A DNA stretch of 64,000 bases, taken from CBFDCQ01 sp965603355. Lineage in GTDB: Bacteria > Hydrogenedentota > CAZGCA01 > CBFDCQ01. The notes beneath the pieces were generated by a model. That model was given only the letters and a program-made list of their open reading frames with translations, was not told the origin of the DNA and made no database searches. The stretch is taken from positions 28,051 through 92,050 of the forward strand of contig CBFDCQ010000004.1 of NCBI GenBank assembly GCA_965603355.1. The letters are read 5' to 3'. Numbering within the stretch: the first letter of the stretch is position 1; each line of letters opens with the position of its first letter. Of the stretch, positions 1-8,423 are shown piece after piece. The position numbers were made by a program, and so were the translations under genes.

Positions 1-143
1 GCTCCCACGGGATCGTCTGAAGGCGCGTTAATTCGCCTGCCGGTGGCCAACATCCTTTGCGTTTCCGCAAGACGTCCGTGGGCGCCGCGTATGTCGGCAA
101 GCACCGAGTCAACGAGTATCTGTGGAGTGATTCTCACACCCAT
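1..143 (-). CDS. flgL: Flagellar hook-filament junction protein FlgL (N-terminal part, cut by window edge)
   Basis: Only the first 47 codons are present. They read MGVRITPQILVDSVLADIRG and continue to GRRINAPSDDPVG, the N-terminal flagellin-like D0 helix with the conserved RINxPSDDPxG turn. FlgL joins the hook (through FlgK) to the filament and is exported by the flagellar type III system. The ATG at 143 has a GGAGG ribosome-binding site about 6 bases upstream and lies 27 bases after flgK, so it is the last visible gene of the flagellar operon. The short N-terminus alone could also fit a flagellin, but the position directly after flgK makes FlgL the better call. Confidence 0.85.
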   Translation of the reverse strand, partial: MGVRITPQILVDSVLADIRGAHGRLAETQRMLATGRRINAPSDDPVG

Positions 144-170
144 CCTGAACCTCCGTTCCGCACCAATCGT

Positions 171-1892
171 TTATATGAGCCCGTTCACGAGCGTATCTAG
201 GAGCTCGTCAATAACTGAGAACACCCGCGCGGATGCCTGATATCCCCGCTGGAATCTCGTGAGGTTGGCGGCTTCCTCGTCGAGGCTGACCCCTGCTACT
301 TCCTCTCTGCGCCTGTCTATGTTTCGCCGAAAGCTCTCGGCAATGATGGCTTCATCCGAAGCCCGGCGTGTGGTCGTGCCGAGATTACCGATCGTCTGCT
401 CGTAGTAATCGTTGAGTGTGGAGGTGCCGGAATCCAGTACGGCGGTCTCCTGCAACGCGGCCATTGCGAGTGCGTTTCTGTTGTCGCCGGTGTTTAGCGG
501 ATTCTGGCTCAATGAAGCGGCGATCAATGTGGGGTCATTGACTATGACAGGGTTCACGACCATATCGGAAGCATCGGAACCGCTGAAGAAAGTGTTCGAT
601 CCAACCACTGCGAGCACGTTGCTTGTATCATGTGACAAGGTGAACGAGTATGTCGGGTCGGCGGTGATCACAAGCCGGTTGTCAGCGGATACGCTCGCGC
701 TAATGTTTGCGACCGCGTCGATGTTTGCCGCCAGATCTGTCAAGCTGTCGTCGACGCCGACGCCATCGAGATCCACGGTTATTACGGTCATTGTCCAGCT
801 GGTGCCGAAGCTGTCCATGACGTCGATCTCGAAGCTGCCGTCGGTCGGGGTGAATGTAAGGCCCGTTGCGACGCTGTCGTCGAGGTCAGCGAGTGGGTCG
901 AGTACTGCGTTATCGCTCGTGAGGCTTGTGAAACCGGTGAGCCCGCTCCCCTGACTATGAATCCTGTTAAACTCGAAGATCAATGTGGTGGCAAGATCGT
1001 TTACTCTTGTTGCGACTTCTGGGGCGTAGACATCGCGGATGTCAAGCAGTCCCCTGAATCTCCCGCCCGATATGTTCAGTACGCGTCCAGAAGATGCGGT
1101 AACGATGTCCACAAGGTCGCCGCGGTCGGGATCGAGTGCCGGGTTCACCTGAGTCGCAAGCTCGGACCAGTACGTGCCTTCAACCAGAACGTCACCGCCT
1201 ACCAGGACGGATACGGAACCGTTGGACATTTCGACCGTGTATATGTCCACGAGCTCAGCCAGCTCGTCAAGCAGCACGGTGCGCTGGTCGCGAAAGTCGT
1301 TTGCGACTGTGCCATCCGCTTCGGCTCTAATTATGCTCCGATTCAGTTCGGCAAGCTGTTCCGTGAGGCTGTTTACCTCCGAGACCCGCATGATTATCTC
1401 GTTATTGGCGTCCGTGCGAATCTGTTGAAGTCTGCTGTCGACGTCGTTGAAGCTCTCCGCCAGAACCGACGCCGAGGCTATCAAGCTGGCGCGCAGGGGT
1501 AGCTGTTCGGGGTAGTTGGCCAATGCCTGGACGGAGCTAAAGAACTCGTCCATAAGCGCGCTCAAACCGATCTCGCCCGGCTCCTGAAATATATCCTGGA
1601 TGCGGAGGAGGAAATCGCGCTCCACGCTAAGTTCCAGGAAGTTCTCTGTTTCATTCTGGAAGACGTTGTCGAGAAACCGGTTTCGTATCCGAAAAATGTC
1701 GGCTACCGTGACACCTCGACCTAATGGTCCGTAAGGCGTAATCTGAGGCACTTGTGAGACCAGTTCCGCTCTCTGGCGGGAGTAACCGTCGGTATCGACG
1801 TTCGCGATGTTATGACCGGTTACCTGTATGGCGGCCTGGTGCGCCAGAAGGCCTGATACGGCGATGTCGAGCGATGAGAAGAGACTCCCCAT
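171..1892 (-). CDS. flgK: Flagellar hook-associated protein 1 FlgK
   Basis: This 573-residue protein is the first hook-filament junction protein. The N-terminus (GSLFSSLDIAVSGLLAHQAA, then GHNIANVDTDGYSRQ) is the flagellar rod/hook signature that forms the D0 coiled-coil domain. The C-terminus (EEAANLTRFQRGYQASARVF) is the matching C-terminal helix that ends FlgK and FlgE. The variable middle accounts for the length, which is normal for FlgK (about 450-680). It starts 15 bases after flgN, its export chaperone, and precedes flgL, the usual order of late hook genes. No signal peptide is expected because export is through the flagellar type III apparatus. Confidence 0.95.
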   Translation of the reverse strand: MGSLFSSLDIAVSGLLAHQAAIQVTGHNIANVDTDGYSRQRAELVSQVPQITPYGPLGRGVTVADIFRIRNRFLDNVFQNETENFLELSVERDFLLRIQDIFQEPGEIGLSALMDEFFSSVQALANYPEQLPLRASLIASASVLAESFNDVDSRLQQIRTDANNEIIMRVSEVNSLTEQLAELNRSIIRAEADGTVANDFRDQRTVLLDELAELVDIYTVEMSNGSVSVLVGGDVLVEGTYWSELATQVNPALDPDRGDLVDIVTASSGRVLNISGGRFRGLLDIRDVYAPEVATRVNDLATTLIFEFNRIHSQGSGLTGFTSLTSDNAVLDPLADLDDSVATGLTFTPTDGSFEIDVMDSFGTSWTMTVITVDLDGVGVDDSLTDLAANIDAVANISASVSADNRLVITADPTYSFTLSHDTSNVLAVVGSNTFFSGSDASDMVVNPVIVNDPTLIAASLSQNPLNTGDNRNALAMAALQETAVLDSGTSTLNDYYEQTIGNLGTTTRRASDEAIIAESFRRNIDRRREEVAGVSLDEEAANLTRFQRGYQASARVFSVIDELLDTLVNGLI

Positions 1893-1907
1893 AAGTTAGA
1901 TTTCCCC

Positions 1908-2411
1908 TCAGATCTTCTTGTTGAGCAGACCGCTGTTTGACGCTGTCTGGTCCGAACACGAGCCGGCGGAACTGTATGTTCCGTTCGTCTCCGGCGCGTC
2001 GCACACCGTTTGCATCGCGCGGTCGACCATCTGCAAAGAACACGCCAGCAAAAATCTGTTGTATTCGCTACGCTCGCGGAGCGTCCCGGCGATCGAGCAC
2101 AGCTTGTCATCGTGATCGGCGAGTCTCGATGCGTACGGCTCAGCGATGAACCGCACGGCGGGTTCCGCTCCCGCCTCTCCGGGCTGTTCCGGTTCGCTGT
2201 GGGACAGCTCGCGCTGGAACGCTAAACGCGCTTTTGCAGTTTCAACAGTTGTCATGACAAGCTCATTCTGGCGGCGTGTGACATCGGCGAGCCCGTCGAT
2301 GTCGCCGTGGAGTATCCTCGTCGTCGCCTCAGAGCATGCGTGAACGAGTTTGTCGAAGAGGTTCAACTCTTCGCCGAGAATCCCGTCCAGTTTTTCAAAA
2401 TCGGTCTGCAT
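1908..2411 (-). CDS. flgN: FlgN-like flagellar export chaperone
   Basis: This 167-residue, mostly helical, acidic protein begins MQTDFEKLDGILGEELNLFD and has the helical pattern of FlgN (residues about 1-100). FlgN is the cytoplasmic chaperone that pilots FlgK and FlgL to the export gate. The ATG at 2411 is preferred because a GGCGGAG ribosome-binding site sits about 5 bases upstream. An in-frame ATG at 2456 would add 15 residues and nearly touch the flgJ stop. Sequence conservation in this family is weak, so the call rests on size, helical character and its position immediately before flgK. Confidence 0.7.
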   Translation of the reverse strand: MQTDFEKLDGILGEELNLFDKLVHACSEATTRILHGDIDGLADVTRRQNELVMTTVETAKARLAFQRELSHSEPEQPGEAGAEPAVRFIAEPYASRLADHDDKLCSIAGTLRERSEYNRFLLACSLQMVDRAMQTVCDAPETNGTYSSAGSCSDQTASNSGLLNKKI

Positions 2412-2458
2412 ATTCTCCGCCCCCTTCACTCTAGTTATCGGCAAATCCGGCGACATCT

Positions 2459-2806
2459 TTAGCCGTATTTCAGCAGTTCCTGATGTATTGTGGAGGCTAT
2501 TCCGAACTGCCCGTTCGCGGCGATCAAGTCGGCGAGACGTTCGTCCGTCATCTGTTCATACATCTCCTGCTCACGACCGCCGTCGAACAGGCCGGATTTC
2601 GGTATCGTCTTGCGCATCTCTTGCAGGAGCTGGAAAATGAATAGGGAAGCCAGCTGTTGTGCTGCCTGAGCGCGCAGGGGCTCGTTATCCTCGATTTGAG
2701 TTGAGTGGCCCCTGTGTACCGCGGCTTTGAGTCCTGCCAGGCGGTTCTCCCCCAGGTGCCAGGTTGTCGCGCTGTTGAGCGGTGACAACTGAATTTCCGC
2801 TTGCAT
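2459..2806 (-). CDS. flgJ: Short FlgJ-type rod-binding protein (no muramidase domain)
   Basis: This 115-residue protein carries the FlgJ N-terminal rod-binding domain. Residues about 40-110 (ASLFIFQLLQEMRKTIPKSG, then LFDGGREQEMYEQMTDERLA) match the family's conserved block ending in the GIA motif. FlgJ caps the growing rod in the periplasm. Classical enterobacterial FlgJ has a second peptidoglycan-hydrolase domain. Here that domain is absent, as in many other phyla, so rod penetration of the wall must use a separate hydrolase not in this window. The ATG abuts the flgI stop directly (TGAATG), which points to translational coupling. Confidence 0.85.
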   Translation of the reverse strand: MQAEIQLSPLNSATTWHLGENRLAGLKAAVHRGHSTQIEDNEPLRAQAAQQLASLFIFQLLQEMRKTIPKSGLFDGGREQEMYEQMTDERLADLIAANGQFGIASTIHQELLKYG

Positions 2807-3907
2807 TCACATTATCTCCAGCTTTGCGTGGAGAGCGCCGGCCTCTTTGAGCGCTTGAAAGATGCTGATGAGGTCGCGCGGCGTAACCTGCAACTTGTTG
2901 AGCGCTTCGGCTATCTTGCTGACATCGGCACCGTCGACCGGTATAAGCCGGGCTGTCTCCTCGGTAACGACCGCGGCCGCAGCTTCACTAACGCGCGTCG
3001 CAACTCCTGTCGGAGAGACCTGTTGCGACTCTTCTTTGAAGGTGCTGATCTGTATTGTGAGATTGCCGTGAGCGATGGCAACGGGCGACAGAGTTATCTC
3101 GCCGCCTATGACCACCGTTCCGGTCCTCTCGTTGATTAGGACCTTGGCGGGTCGGTCGGGGGTGACCTGGATCTCCTGCACCGCCGCTATGAACCCGACC
3201 GGATCGTCCAGCCATTCTTCGGGGATTCTCACGCTGATCATGCCGGCATTGAGCGCGACCGCTATGTTCTCGCCCAGTCCGTCGTTTACCGCGATAGCGA
3301 GGCGCGAAGCTGTGACAAAATCGCGCTGGCGCGGCAGAAGGTTGATGTGCTTGCCGTCCGTGATGAGTGAAGGGACTTCGCTCTCGACCATCGCGCCGTC
3401 CGGTATTCGTCCGACGGTAGGGTGGTTCTTCTGAATGCCGGCACCTGCACCGCCCACGTTGAACCCGCCGATGGACACGGGTCCCTGAGCTACCGCATAG
3501 ACCTGTCCGTCCATACCCTCCATCAGCGTTTCGATCAACGTTCCCCCCTCGAGACTCTTTGCGTCAAACAGACTGTTCACCGTCACGTCTATTCGGGTAC
3601 CCTCCTTGGCGAATGCAGGAAGTTCCGTGGTGACCATGACGACGGCGACGTTGTCGGAGCTCAGTTCGCGCGCTTCCTGCATCTCGATGCTCATCCTGCG
3701 CAACAGCATCTGCTGTGCGCGGAGCGCAGCGCCAGCGCCGTCGCCGGTGCCGTTCAATCCGACCACCAGGCCGTATCCCCTGAGAAAGTTGGGTCTGGCT
3801 CCCTGAATATCGGTAATATCTTTGACTCGCGGCTGGGACTCAGCCCGGGCGGCCAGTGTTGCAATGACCACGAGGATAATGCCGATCCTAAACAGTCGGG
3901 TGTTCAT
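2807..3907 (-). CDS. flgI: Flagellar P-ring protein FlgI
   Basis: This 366-residue protein forms the periplasmic P ring that acts as a bushing around the rod in peptidoglycan. It has an N-terminal signal peptide (about residues 1-24, ending AARAESQ). The family core follows at once: RVKDITDIQGARPNFLRGYG with the GLVVGLNGTGDG motif at about residues 48-60. The conserved C-terminus (LNKLQVTPRDLISIFQALKEAGAL) is complete. Length is normal for FlgI (about 365). It lies 31 bases after flgH and is adjacent to flgJ. Confidence 0.96.
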   Translation of the reverse strand: MNTRLFRIGIILVVIATLAARAESQPRVKDITDIQGARPNFLRGYGLVVGLNGTGDGAGAALRAQQMLLRRMSIEMQEARELSSDNVAVVMVTTELPAFAKEGTRIDVTVNSLFDAKSLEGGTLIETLMEGMDGQVYAVAQGPVSIGGFNVGGAGAGIQKNHPTVGRIPDGAMVESEVPSLITDGKHINLLPRQRDFVTASRLAIAVNDGLGENIAVALNAGMISVRIPEEWLDDPVGFIAAVQEIQVTPDRPAKVLINERTGTVVIGGEITLSPVAIAHGNLTIQISTFKEESQQVSPTGVATRVSEAAAAVVTEETARLIPVDGADVSKIAEALNKLQVTPRDLISIFQALKEAGALHAKLEIM

Positions 3908-3938
3908 CAGATCTCCTTTCGCCGCGTTCCTTGCAAGG

Positions 3939-4616
3939 TCAGAACGGCCAGATCCAATCGAGGAGCTTCGTCAATAAACCTCTGCGCTGCGAGTTCCACA
4001 GAGGTCCCGTTCCCTTGAACGAGATTTCGGCGTTGGCTATCTGGCTCGAAAGAACGGTGTTTCTGGCTGTAACATCTCGGGCGCGTATGATCCCTTTCAC
4101 CGTGATCTTAGTCTTCTCGCGGTTCACGATCAGGGTCTTTTCCCCGTCGATGCGGAGGTTACCGCCCGGCAAGACCTCAACGACTCTGGTGCTGACCATG
4201 CCGCTGACGGTGTTGTTGCGCTGCGTTGTTCCGCCACCCTCGTGCTCGTTTTTCCCCTCGAACTGCCACTCCGGCAGCTCACCGTTCTTGATAAGGTTGA
4301 GCCCGTTTCGCGCCGTCAGAAACCCGCTGGCGCCGCTGGCTTCGAGTGAAGATTCCTTCTCGGTCTCCGTCATGGCGCGCGTTCTGGCGTCGGTGCTCTC
4401 AGAAACTAGCACGGTGATGACGTCTCCGGTGTCGAACCGGATCTTCTCGTCCGAATAGAGAGACCCGCGTTTCTCCGCCTCTTTGCTGAACAGCGAGTCA
4501 GCCTGGGCACACGGCCCCACAGCCAACCACAGTACCGCCAGACCGACAAGAAACAGGGACCAATTACCGCTCGGCTCAAACCTCTCCTGGAAGCACAACT
4601 CTGACCGTATTCGCAT
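3939..4616 (-). CDS. flgH: Flagellar L-ring protein FlgH
   Basis: This 225-residue protein builds the outer-membrane L ring of the basal body, so its presence indicates a diderm cell. The signatures are SLYSDEKIRFDTGDVITVLV, the NTVSGMVSTRVVEVLPGGNL region and a C-terminal VRARDVTARNTVLSS-like segment. The hydrophobic leader (about residues 20-40) ends at CAQA. It lacks a good lipobox, so lipidation, usual for FlgH, is uncertain. The ATG at 4616 overlaps the 3' end of flgA by 41 bases and has GGGAGAGG about 6 bases upstream, which supports this start despite the overlap. Confidence 0.93.
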   Translation of the reverse strand: MRIRSELCFQERFEPSGNWSLFLVGLAVLWLAVGPCAQADSLFSKEAEKRGSLYSDEKIRFDTGDVITVLVSESTDARTRAMTETEKESSLEASGASGFLTARNGLNLIKNGELPEWQFEGKNEHEGGGTTQRNNTVSGMVSTRVVEVLPGGNLRIDGEKTLIVNREKTKITVKGIIRARDVTARNTVLSSQIANAEISFKGTGPLWNSQRRGLLTKLLDWIWPF

Positions 4617-5556
4617 CCACCACCTCTCCCGCCAAGGTCTTTTTGGAGTCCACGTTCATCAATCTGATTACGTCGCCGACCCTGCCGTTGTCCATTGCCT
4701 TGGCCATCGCACTTATGCGAAACCCGTTTCCTCTGACTTCAGCGGCGACGATCTTGCCGCGCTTGACAGCTATAGGACGTTCAACACCGCCCAGCGATAT
4801 GACTGCTCCCGTCCGTATTGACCGCGCCGCCACCAGGCCGCGAAGGCGGGCTCTGTCGGCGAAAGAGCCGCCGCGAAGATCGGCGAGATCCTTTCTTACC
4901 ATGCTGAAATCGCTATCGTTGATGAGCTCGCCGCGTCTGATGTCTCTTGTGGCCACCGCAACGCGTCCGAACGGATGTATGCTGGCCCTCATATACAGGG
5001 TCTTGCACGGTTTTCCGCCGACGACAACGGTGGTTTTGAACGTTGTGTCCCCGACGTATCTGTAGTCGCCGTCGCACTCGAACCGTATTGCGATCCGTCC
5101 AGCGGGCAGACCCGCAACGGTGGGCGGAGGCTTCATGTCAATGACCGTGTCCGCAGCTTTCCACGGCATGTGCGACTCAACGTATGACCTCAGCATCTCC
5201 TCCAACTTGTCGGATGTCATGGTTTGCGAGCTTCTTGTCGCTGTGGTGCTCCGTGCGCCCTCGTAGAGAAGGTTCCGGTAACCTTCTTGGTGCAGCTTCG
5301 CGGCCATGAAGTCTCGGTCAACCTCCTTCGAGTGGCCCGGTTTCGGTGCCCTCGTTATCTCCAGCCGCGCGAGCTTATCCGCCTGTGCATCGGGTAATCC
5401 GCTGATGTTGGCGATATCGCCCAGCCGCAGCTGAGAACCGTCCACAAGAACGGAGCTTTTCATCGCGATAACGGTCTCGGCGTGTCCATGCGCTGAGATG
5501 CACAGTAGGCAGAGCATTGCTGCCGCGAGTTTCCACCTGGAGATTGTGATTTTCAT
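4576..5556 (-). CDS. flgA: Flagellar P-ring assembly chaperone FlgA
   Basis: This 326-residue periplasmic protein is the chaperone for FlgI polymerisation. It has a signal peptide (residues 1-26, ending AHGHA). The C-terminal SAF-type domain follows, with VATRDIRRGELINDSDFSMV at about residues 200-220 and the closing block VRGNGFRISAMAKAMDNGRV, typical of FlgA. The N-terminal extension makes it longer than enterobacterial FlgA (about 220), which is common outside Proteobacteria. It lies between flgG and flgH and overlaps the latter, so the two are probably translationally coupled. Confidence 0.9.
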   Translation of the reverse strand: MKITISRWKLAAAMLCLLCISAHGHAETVIAMKSSVLVDGSQLRLGDIANISGLPDAQADKLARLEITRAPKPGHSKEVDRDFMAAKLHQEGYRNLLYEGARSTTATRSSQTMTSDKLEEMLRSYVESHMPWKAADTVIDMKPPPTVAGLPAGRIAIRFECDGDYRYVGDTTFKTTVVVGGKPCKTLYMRASIHPFGRVAVATRDIRRGELINDSDFSMVRKDLADLRGGSFADRARLRGLVAARSIRTGAVISLGGVERPIAVKRGKIVAAEVRGNGFRISAMAKAMDNGRVGDVIRLMNVDSKKTLAGEVVDANTVRVVLPGEV

Positions 5557-5593
5557 CCCAAATTCACCCCGATTACGCTGGATTCAGGTTCAT

Positions 5594-6385
5594 TTAACGC
5601 CGAATCCCATTAGCCAATTGCAGCATATCGTCAGAGGTTCGTATGACGTTGGAGTTAGCCTGGAACGCGCGTTGCGCGATTATCAGGGCTATCATTTCCT
5701 CGACGATGTTGACGTTGGAGTTCTCGAGAAACCCCTGCAGTACGCTGCCGATACCCTCGGTTTCTGGCTGCCCTTCGGTAGGCGTTCCGGAGGCGGCCGT
5801 TTCGAGATACAGGTTACGTCCGAGCCGGCCGTCCAGCCCGGCGGGATTGGCAAACCGCGCCATCTCGAGGTTGCCGACGTTTTGCATTGTAGGCGAGCCC
5901 GGCTGGAGCGCATTTACGACGCCGTCGGAAGTTATGGTTATCTCTGTCGCATCTTCCGGTATGGTGATGGACGGATCGACAAGGTATCCGTCAGCCGTCA
6001 CCATGTTGCCGTTCACGTCCATCTTGAACGAGCCGTCCCTGGTGTACGCGATGGTGCCGTCCGGCAGCGTCACTTTGAAGAACCCGTCCCCTTCAATGGC
6101 AATGTCGAGCGGCTGTTCGGTTTTCACGAAATTGCCCTGCAGGAACGAACGCGATATTGACGATGTCCTCACACCGTGACCGATCTGGATACCTTCCGGC
6201 AGAAGCACCCCCTCGGCGGTCTCGGCGCCGGGCATCCTCAGCGTCTGGTAAAGGAGGTCCTGGAAGTTAACGCGTGCCTTCTTGAAGCCGGTGGTATTGA
6301 CGTTTGCGATGTTGTTGGCGACGGCGTCAACGTTTCGCTCCTGAGCCGCCATGCCGGTAGCCGCCGTGTAGAGAGCTCTCATCAT
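5594..6385 (-). CDS. flgG: Flagellar distal rod protein FlgG
   Basis: The 263-residue product begins MMRALYTAATGMAAQERNVD and continues DAVANNIANVNTTGFKKARV, the diagnostic FlgG N-terminus. It ends EEMIALIIAQRAFQANSNVI then TSDDMLQLANGIRR, the FlgG C-terminus. FlgG forms the distal rod passing through the P and L rings. Length is that of the family (about 260). It follows flgF by 28 bases and precedes flgA by 37 bases. Confidence 0.97.
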   Translation of the reverse strand: MMRALYTAATGMAAQERNVDAVANNIANVNTTGFKKARVNFQDLLYQTLRMPGAETAEGVLLPEGIQIGHGVRTSSISRSFLQGNFVKTEQPLDIAIEGDGFFKVTLPDGTIAYTRDGSFKMDVNGNMVTADGYLVDPSITIPEDATEITITSDGVVNALQPGSPTMQNVGNLEMARFANPAGLDGRLGRNLYLETAASGTPTEGQPETEGIGSVLQGFLENSNVNIVEEMIALIIAQRAFQANSNVIRTSDDMLQLANGIRR

Positions 6386-6413
6386 TTTCGGCCGATTCCT
6401 CCTTCCCTAAGGT

Positions 6414-7160
6414 CTAGACTCTGCCCACGTCGTTAATTGTTCTGTCAAGAATGCGGTCAACGGACAGTATGACGCGCTGGTTTGCCTCGAAGTTGCGCGA
6501 TGTGACGAGCATTTCGAGCATCTCTTTCGCCACGGATACGTTGGATGATTCGAGCGCTTCAGGTACGACGCTTACGTTCTCGGCGAGTCCCGGCGCGGCA
6601 TCAGCCGGTGCCGCGAACAGCGTGTCGCCGACTCGCGTCAGCACGCGTGGATCCGCGAACGTGACGATCCTCAACGTGCCGCTTGCCACGCCGTCGACCA
6701 ATACGCTACCGTTATCGGATATCGTCACGTTTGACCCTGTGGCCGTGATCTCGCCTCCTTCACCCTGCACGGTGTGGCCGTTTTCCGTGACGAGCGCACC
6801 GTTCTGGTTCAAGGTGAAATGGCCGTTGCGGGTGTAGAAGCTGTTGCCGGTTGCATCTTGCACGACGAAGAATCCCGCCCCATCGATCGCCGCATCGAGA
6901 GGTTCGCCCGTGCGCTGAATAGTCCCCTGCGAGAAATCGCCTGCGGTTGCATCCATCAGCATGCCGCCGCCGGGAACGTCGCCGCGGTCAAGACGTGCGG
7001 CACCCGCGGCATCGAGATATATCTGGTAGAATCCTCTCAGGGCCGGTACCGACTTCTTGTACCCTACCGTGGCCGCGTTGGCGATATTGTTGGCGATTGC
7101 TTCCTGTCGCACCTGTTGTCCGAGCATGCCGCTTGCGGCGCTGTACAGTGACTTGATCAA
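6414..7160 (-). CDS. flgF: Flagellar proximal rod protein FlgF
   Basis: This 248-residue protein begins IKSLYSAASGMLGQQVRQEA and IANNIANAATVGYKKSVPAL. It ends KEMLEMLVTSRNFEANQRVI and SVDRILDRTINDVGRV, the paired terminal helices of flagellar basal-body rod proteins. The divergent N-terminal turn and its place before flgG mark it as FlgF. The start codon is TTG at 7160, with GGAGGG about 10 bases upstream and no better in-frame ATG. It is the first gene of the minus-strand flagellar operon visible here, so the promoter should be in the 7161-7600 gap. Confidence 0.9.
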   Translation of the reverse strand: MIKSLYSAASGMLGQQVRQEAIANNIANAATVGYKKSVPALRGFYQIYLDAAGAARLDRGDVPGGGMLMDATAGDFSQGTIQRTGEPLDAAIDGAGFFVVQDATGNSFYTRNGHFTLNQNGALVTENGHTVQGEGGEITATGSNVTISDNGSVLVDGVASGTLRIVTFADPRVLTRVGDTLFAAPADAAPGLAENVSVVPEALESSNVSVAKEMLEMLVTSRNFEANQRVILSVDRILDRTINDVGRV

Positions 7161-7500
7161 CTGTCTGTTTCCCTCCGCACGGTTCGAAATCCGCGTATTT
7201 GAAACTGCCGCGGCGGTGCTGCCACGGCAGTGGGTTTTTAAGATTTGGCCCGGGCTAAAATGTCGATGGGATCAATGTGCTTGATGGGAGCACGTTTGAC
7301 GATTCAGTCCGGGGCCAAATGCTCATATCGGTCACCCCATCCAGTGGCCGCCTTGTTCGCTTTTTCGCAATGTAAGAGTGCAATCCCCGTGCCAATAAGG
7401 TGCCCTTGAAGAGATAGCTTCTGTAACACGGTGAACACTGAAGGGTTACACTGTCATGGCGGTGCGTGCGCACTGTGCGGCGGCGCGGATCAAGTGCAGG

Positions 7501-7539
7501 GTGCCGACTGAAAAAAATGCCTGGAGTCGGCACTTTTTT
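7501..7539 (+). terminator. Terminator-like hairpin with T tract and no gene upstream
   Basis: The arms GTGCCGACT (7501-7509) and AGTCGGCAC (7525-7533) are perfectly complementary and are followed by six Ts (7534-7539), the form of a rho-independent terminator on the plus strand. No plus-strand gene precedes it in the 340 bases back to flgF. It may end a small RNA, or insulate the promoter at 7561 from read-through. Confidence 0.6.
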
Positions 7540-7560
7540 CCGCGGCCAAGGGTTGTCCGG

Positions 7561-7589
7561 TTGACACCGGATCGCGCCGCTGTTAGGAT
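7561..7589 (+). promoter_or_regulatory. Sigma-70 type promoter of the SAM hydrolase-aroA operon
   Basis: TTGACA at 7561-7566 is a perfect -35 box. TAGGAT at 7584-7589 is a 4/6 -10 box, with a 17-base spacer. Transcription would start near 7596, about 12 bases before the ATG at 7608. Confidence 0.65.
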
Positions 7590-7607
7590 AGTAGCGGAGA
7601 GAGAGCA

Positions 7608-8423
7608 ATGGCGGATAACGGCGCAATTATTACACTCACGACGGATTTCGGCACGCGCGACTGGTATGTTGCGGCGATGAAAGGCGTGATCCTGAGCATC
7701 AACCCGGATGCCCAGGTCGTTGACCTCACTCACGATATCGAATCGCATAACGTGCTCGAATGTGCGCTTTTTCTGCGGGGCAGCACGCGGTATTTCCCCT
7801 CCGGCAGCATACATGTTGTCGTCGTTGACCCCGGCGTCGGCACCGGACGGCGTCCGCTTTGCGTCAAGACGGCCGATTGCTACTATTTTGCGCCGGACAA
7901 CGGCGTGCTGTCGCTGGTCGTTCCGGGCGAGGAACCGCTGGAAGCCGTGGCTATAGAGAACGCGGTCTACCTGAGATCGACCGTAAGCGCTACGTTCCAC
8001 GGTCGCGACATGTTTGCGCCTGCTGCCGCGCACGTGTCGCTCGGTGTTCACATTAAGGAGCTTGGTCCGGAAGTCGACGACATTGCGAGGCTCGAAATAC
8101 CTCTGCCTGCAACGGTGGATGCCGGGGTCGTGGAGGCGGAGGTGATACATATTGACCGGTTCGGGAACGTCATGACGAATCTGGACAGGATGTCTTGGGA
8201 GGAGTTGACCGGCGCGCATGATGATGCCGGGGCTGAGGTAGTATGCGGGAGCGTCACGCTGACGCCCATCTCGAAGACTTACGGCGATGTGCCCTCTGGT
8301 GCGCCGCTCGCGCTGTGGGGGAGCTCGGGTCTGCTCGAGATATCGGTGAACCAGGGAGATGCCGCGAAGAAAACCGGCGCAAAGGTCGGTGACAAGATCA
8401 GGATTAGGGTTGGAGAACGTTGA
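7608..8423 (+). CDS. SAM hydroxide adenosyltransferase (DUF62 / SAM hydrolase)
   Basis: This 271-residue protein matches the DUF62 family, which hydrolyses S-adenosylmethionine to adenosine and methionine using hydroxide. The N-terminal TLTTDFGTRDWYVAAMKGVI holds the SAM-binding Asp. The VVDPGVGTGRRPL motif (about residue 70), the FAPDNGVLS motif and the FHGRDMFAPAAAHVS motif (about residue 125) are all present. The C-terminal barrel begins near VIHIDRFGNVMTNL. These are the same landmarks as the related halogenases, but the inserted loop typical of fluorinase and chlorinase is not evident. It overlaps aroA at TGATG, so the two genes share one message. Confidence 0.92.
   Translation: MADNGAIITLTTDFGTRDWYVAAMKGVILSINPDAQVVDLTHDIESHNVLECALFLRGSTRYFPSGSIHVVVVDPGVGTGRRPLCVKTADCYYFAPDNGVLSLVVPGEEPLEAVAIENAVYLRSTVSATFHGRDMFAPAAAHVSLGVHIKELGPEVDDIARLEIPLPATVDAGVVEAEVIHIDRFGNVMTNLDRMSWEELTGAHDDAGAEVVCGSVTLTPISKTYGDVPSGAPLALWGSSGLLEISVNQGDAAKKTGAKVGDKIRIRVGER

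Larger units (their letters stand above)
7161..7607. other. Divergent intergenic region between flgF and the SAM hydrolase gene
   Basis: This 447-base gap separates the minus-strand flagellar operon from plus-strand genes. It contains a hairpin at 7204-7231 (ACTGCCG/CGGCAGT arms, followed on the plus strand by GGGTTTTT) and a stronger plus-strand terminator-like hairpin at 7501-7539. The plus-strand promoter is at 7561-7589. I found no convincing sigma-28 (TAAA...GCCGATAA) or sigma-54 (TGGCAC...TTGC) site for the flagellar operon, and no open reading frame that looks real. Confidence 0.6.

Noticed and set aside
957..1502. A 181-codon plus-strand frame inside flgK
   Set aside because: Shadow of the flgK coding strand, with no ribosome-binding site and no recognisable motif.
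7161..7340. Sigma-28 or sigma-54 promoter for the flagellar operon
   Set aside because: GACCGATAT near 7305 recalls a sigma-28 -10 but no TAAA box is at the right distance. No TGGCAC-N5-TTGC site was found.
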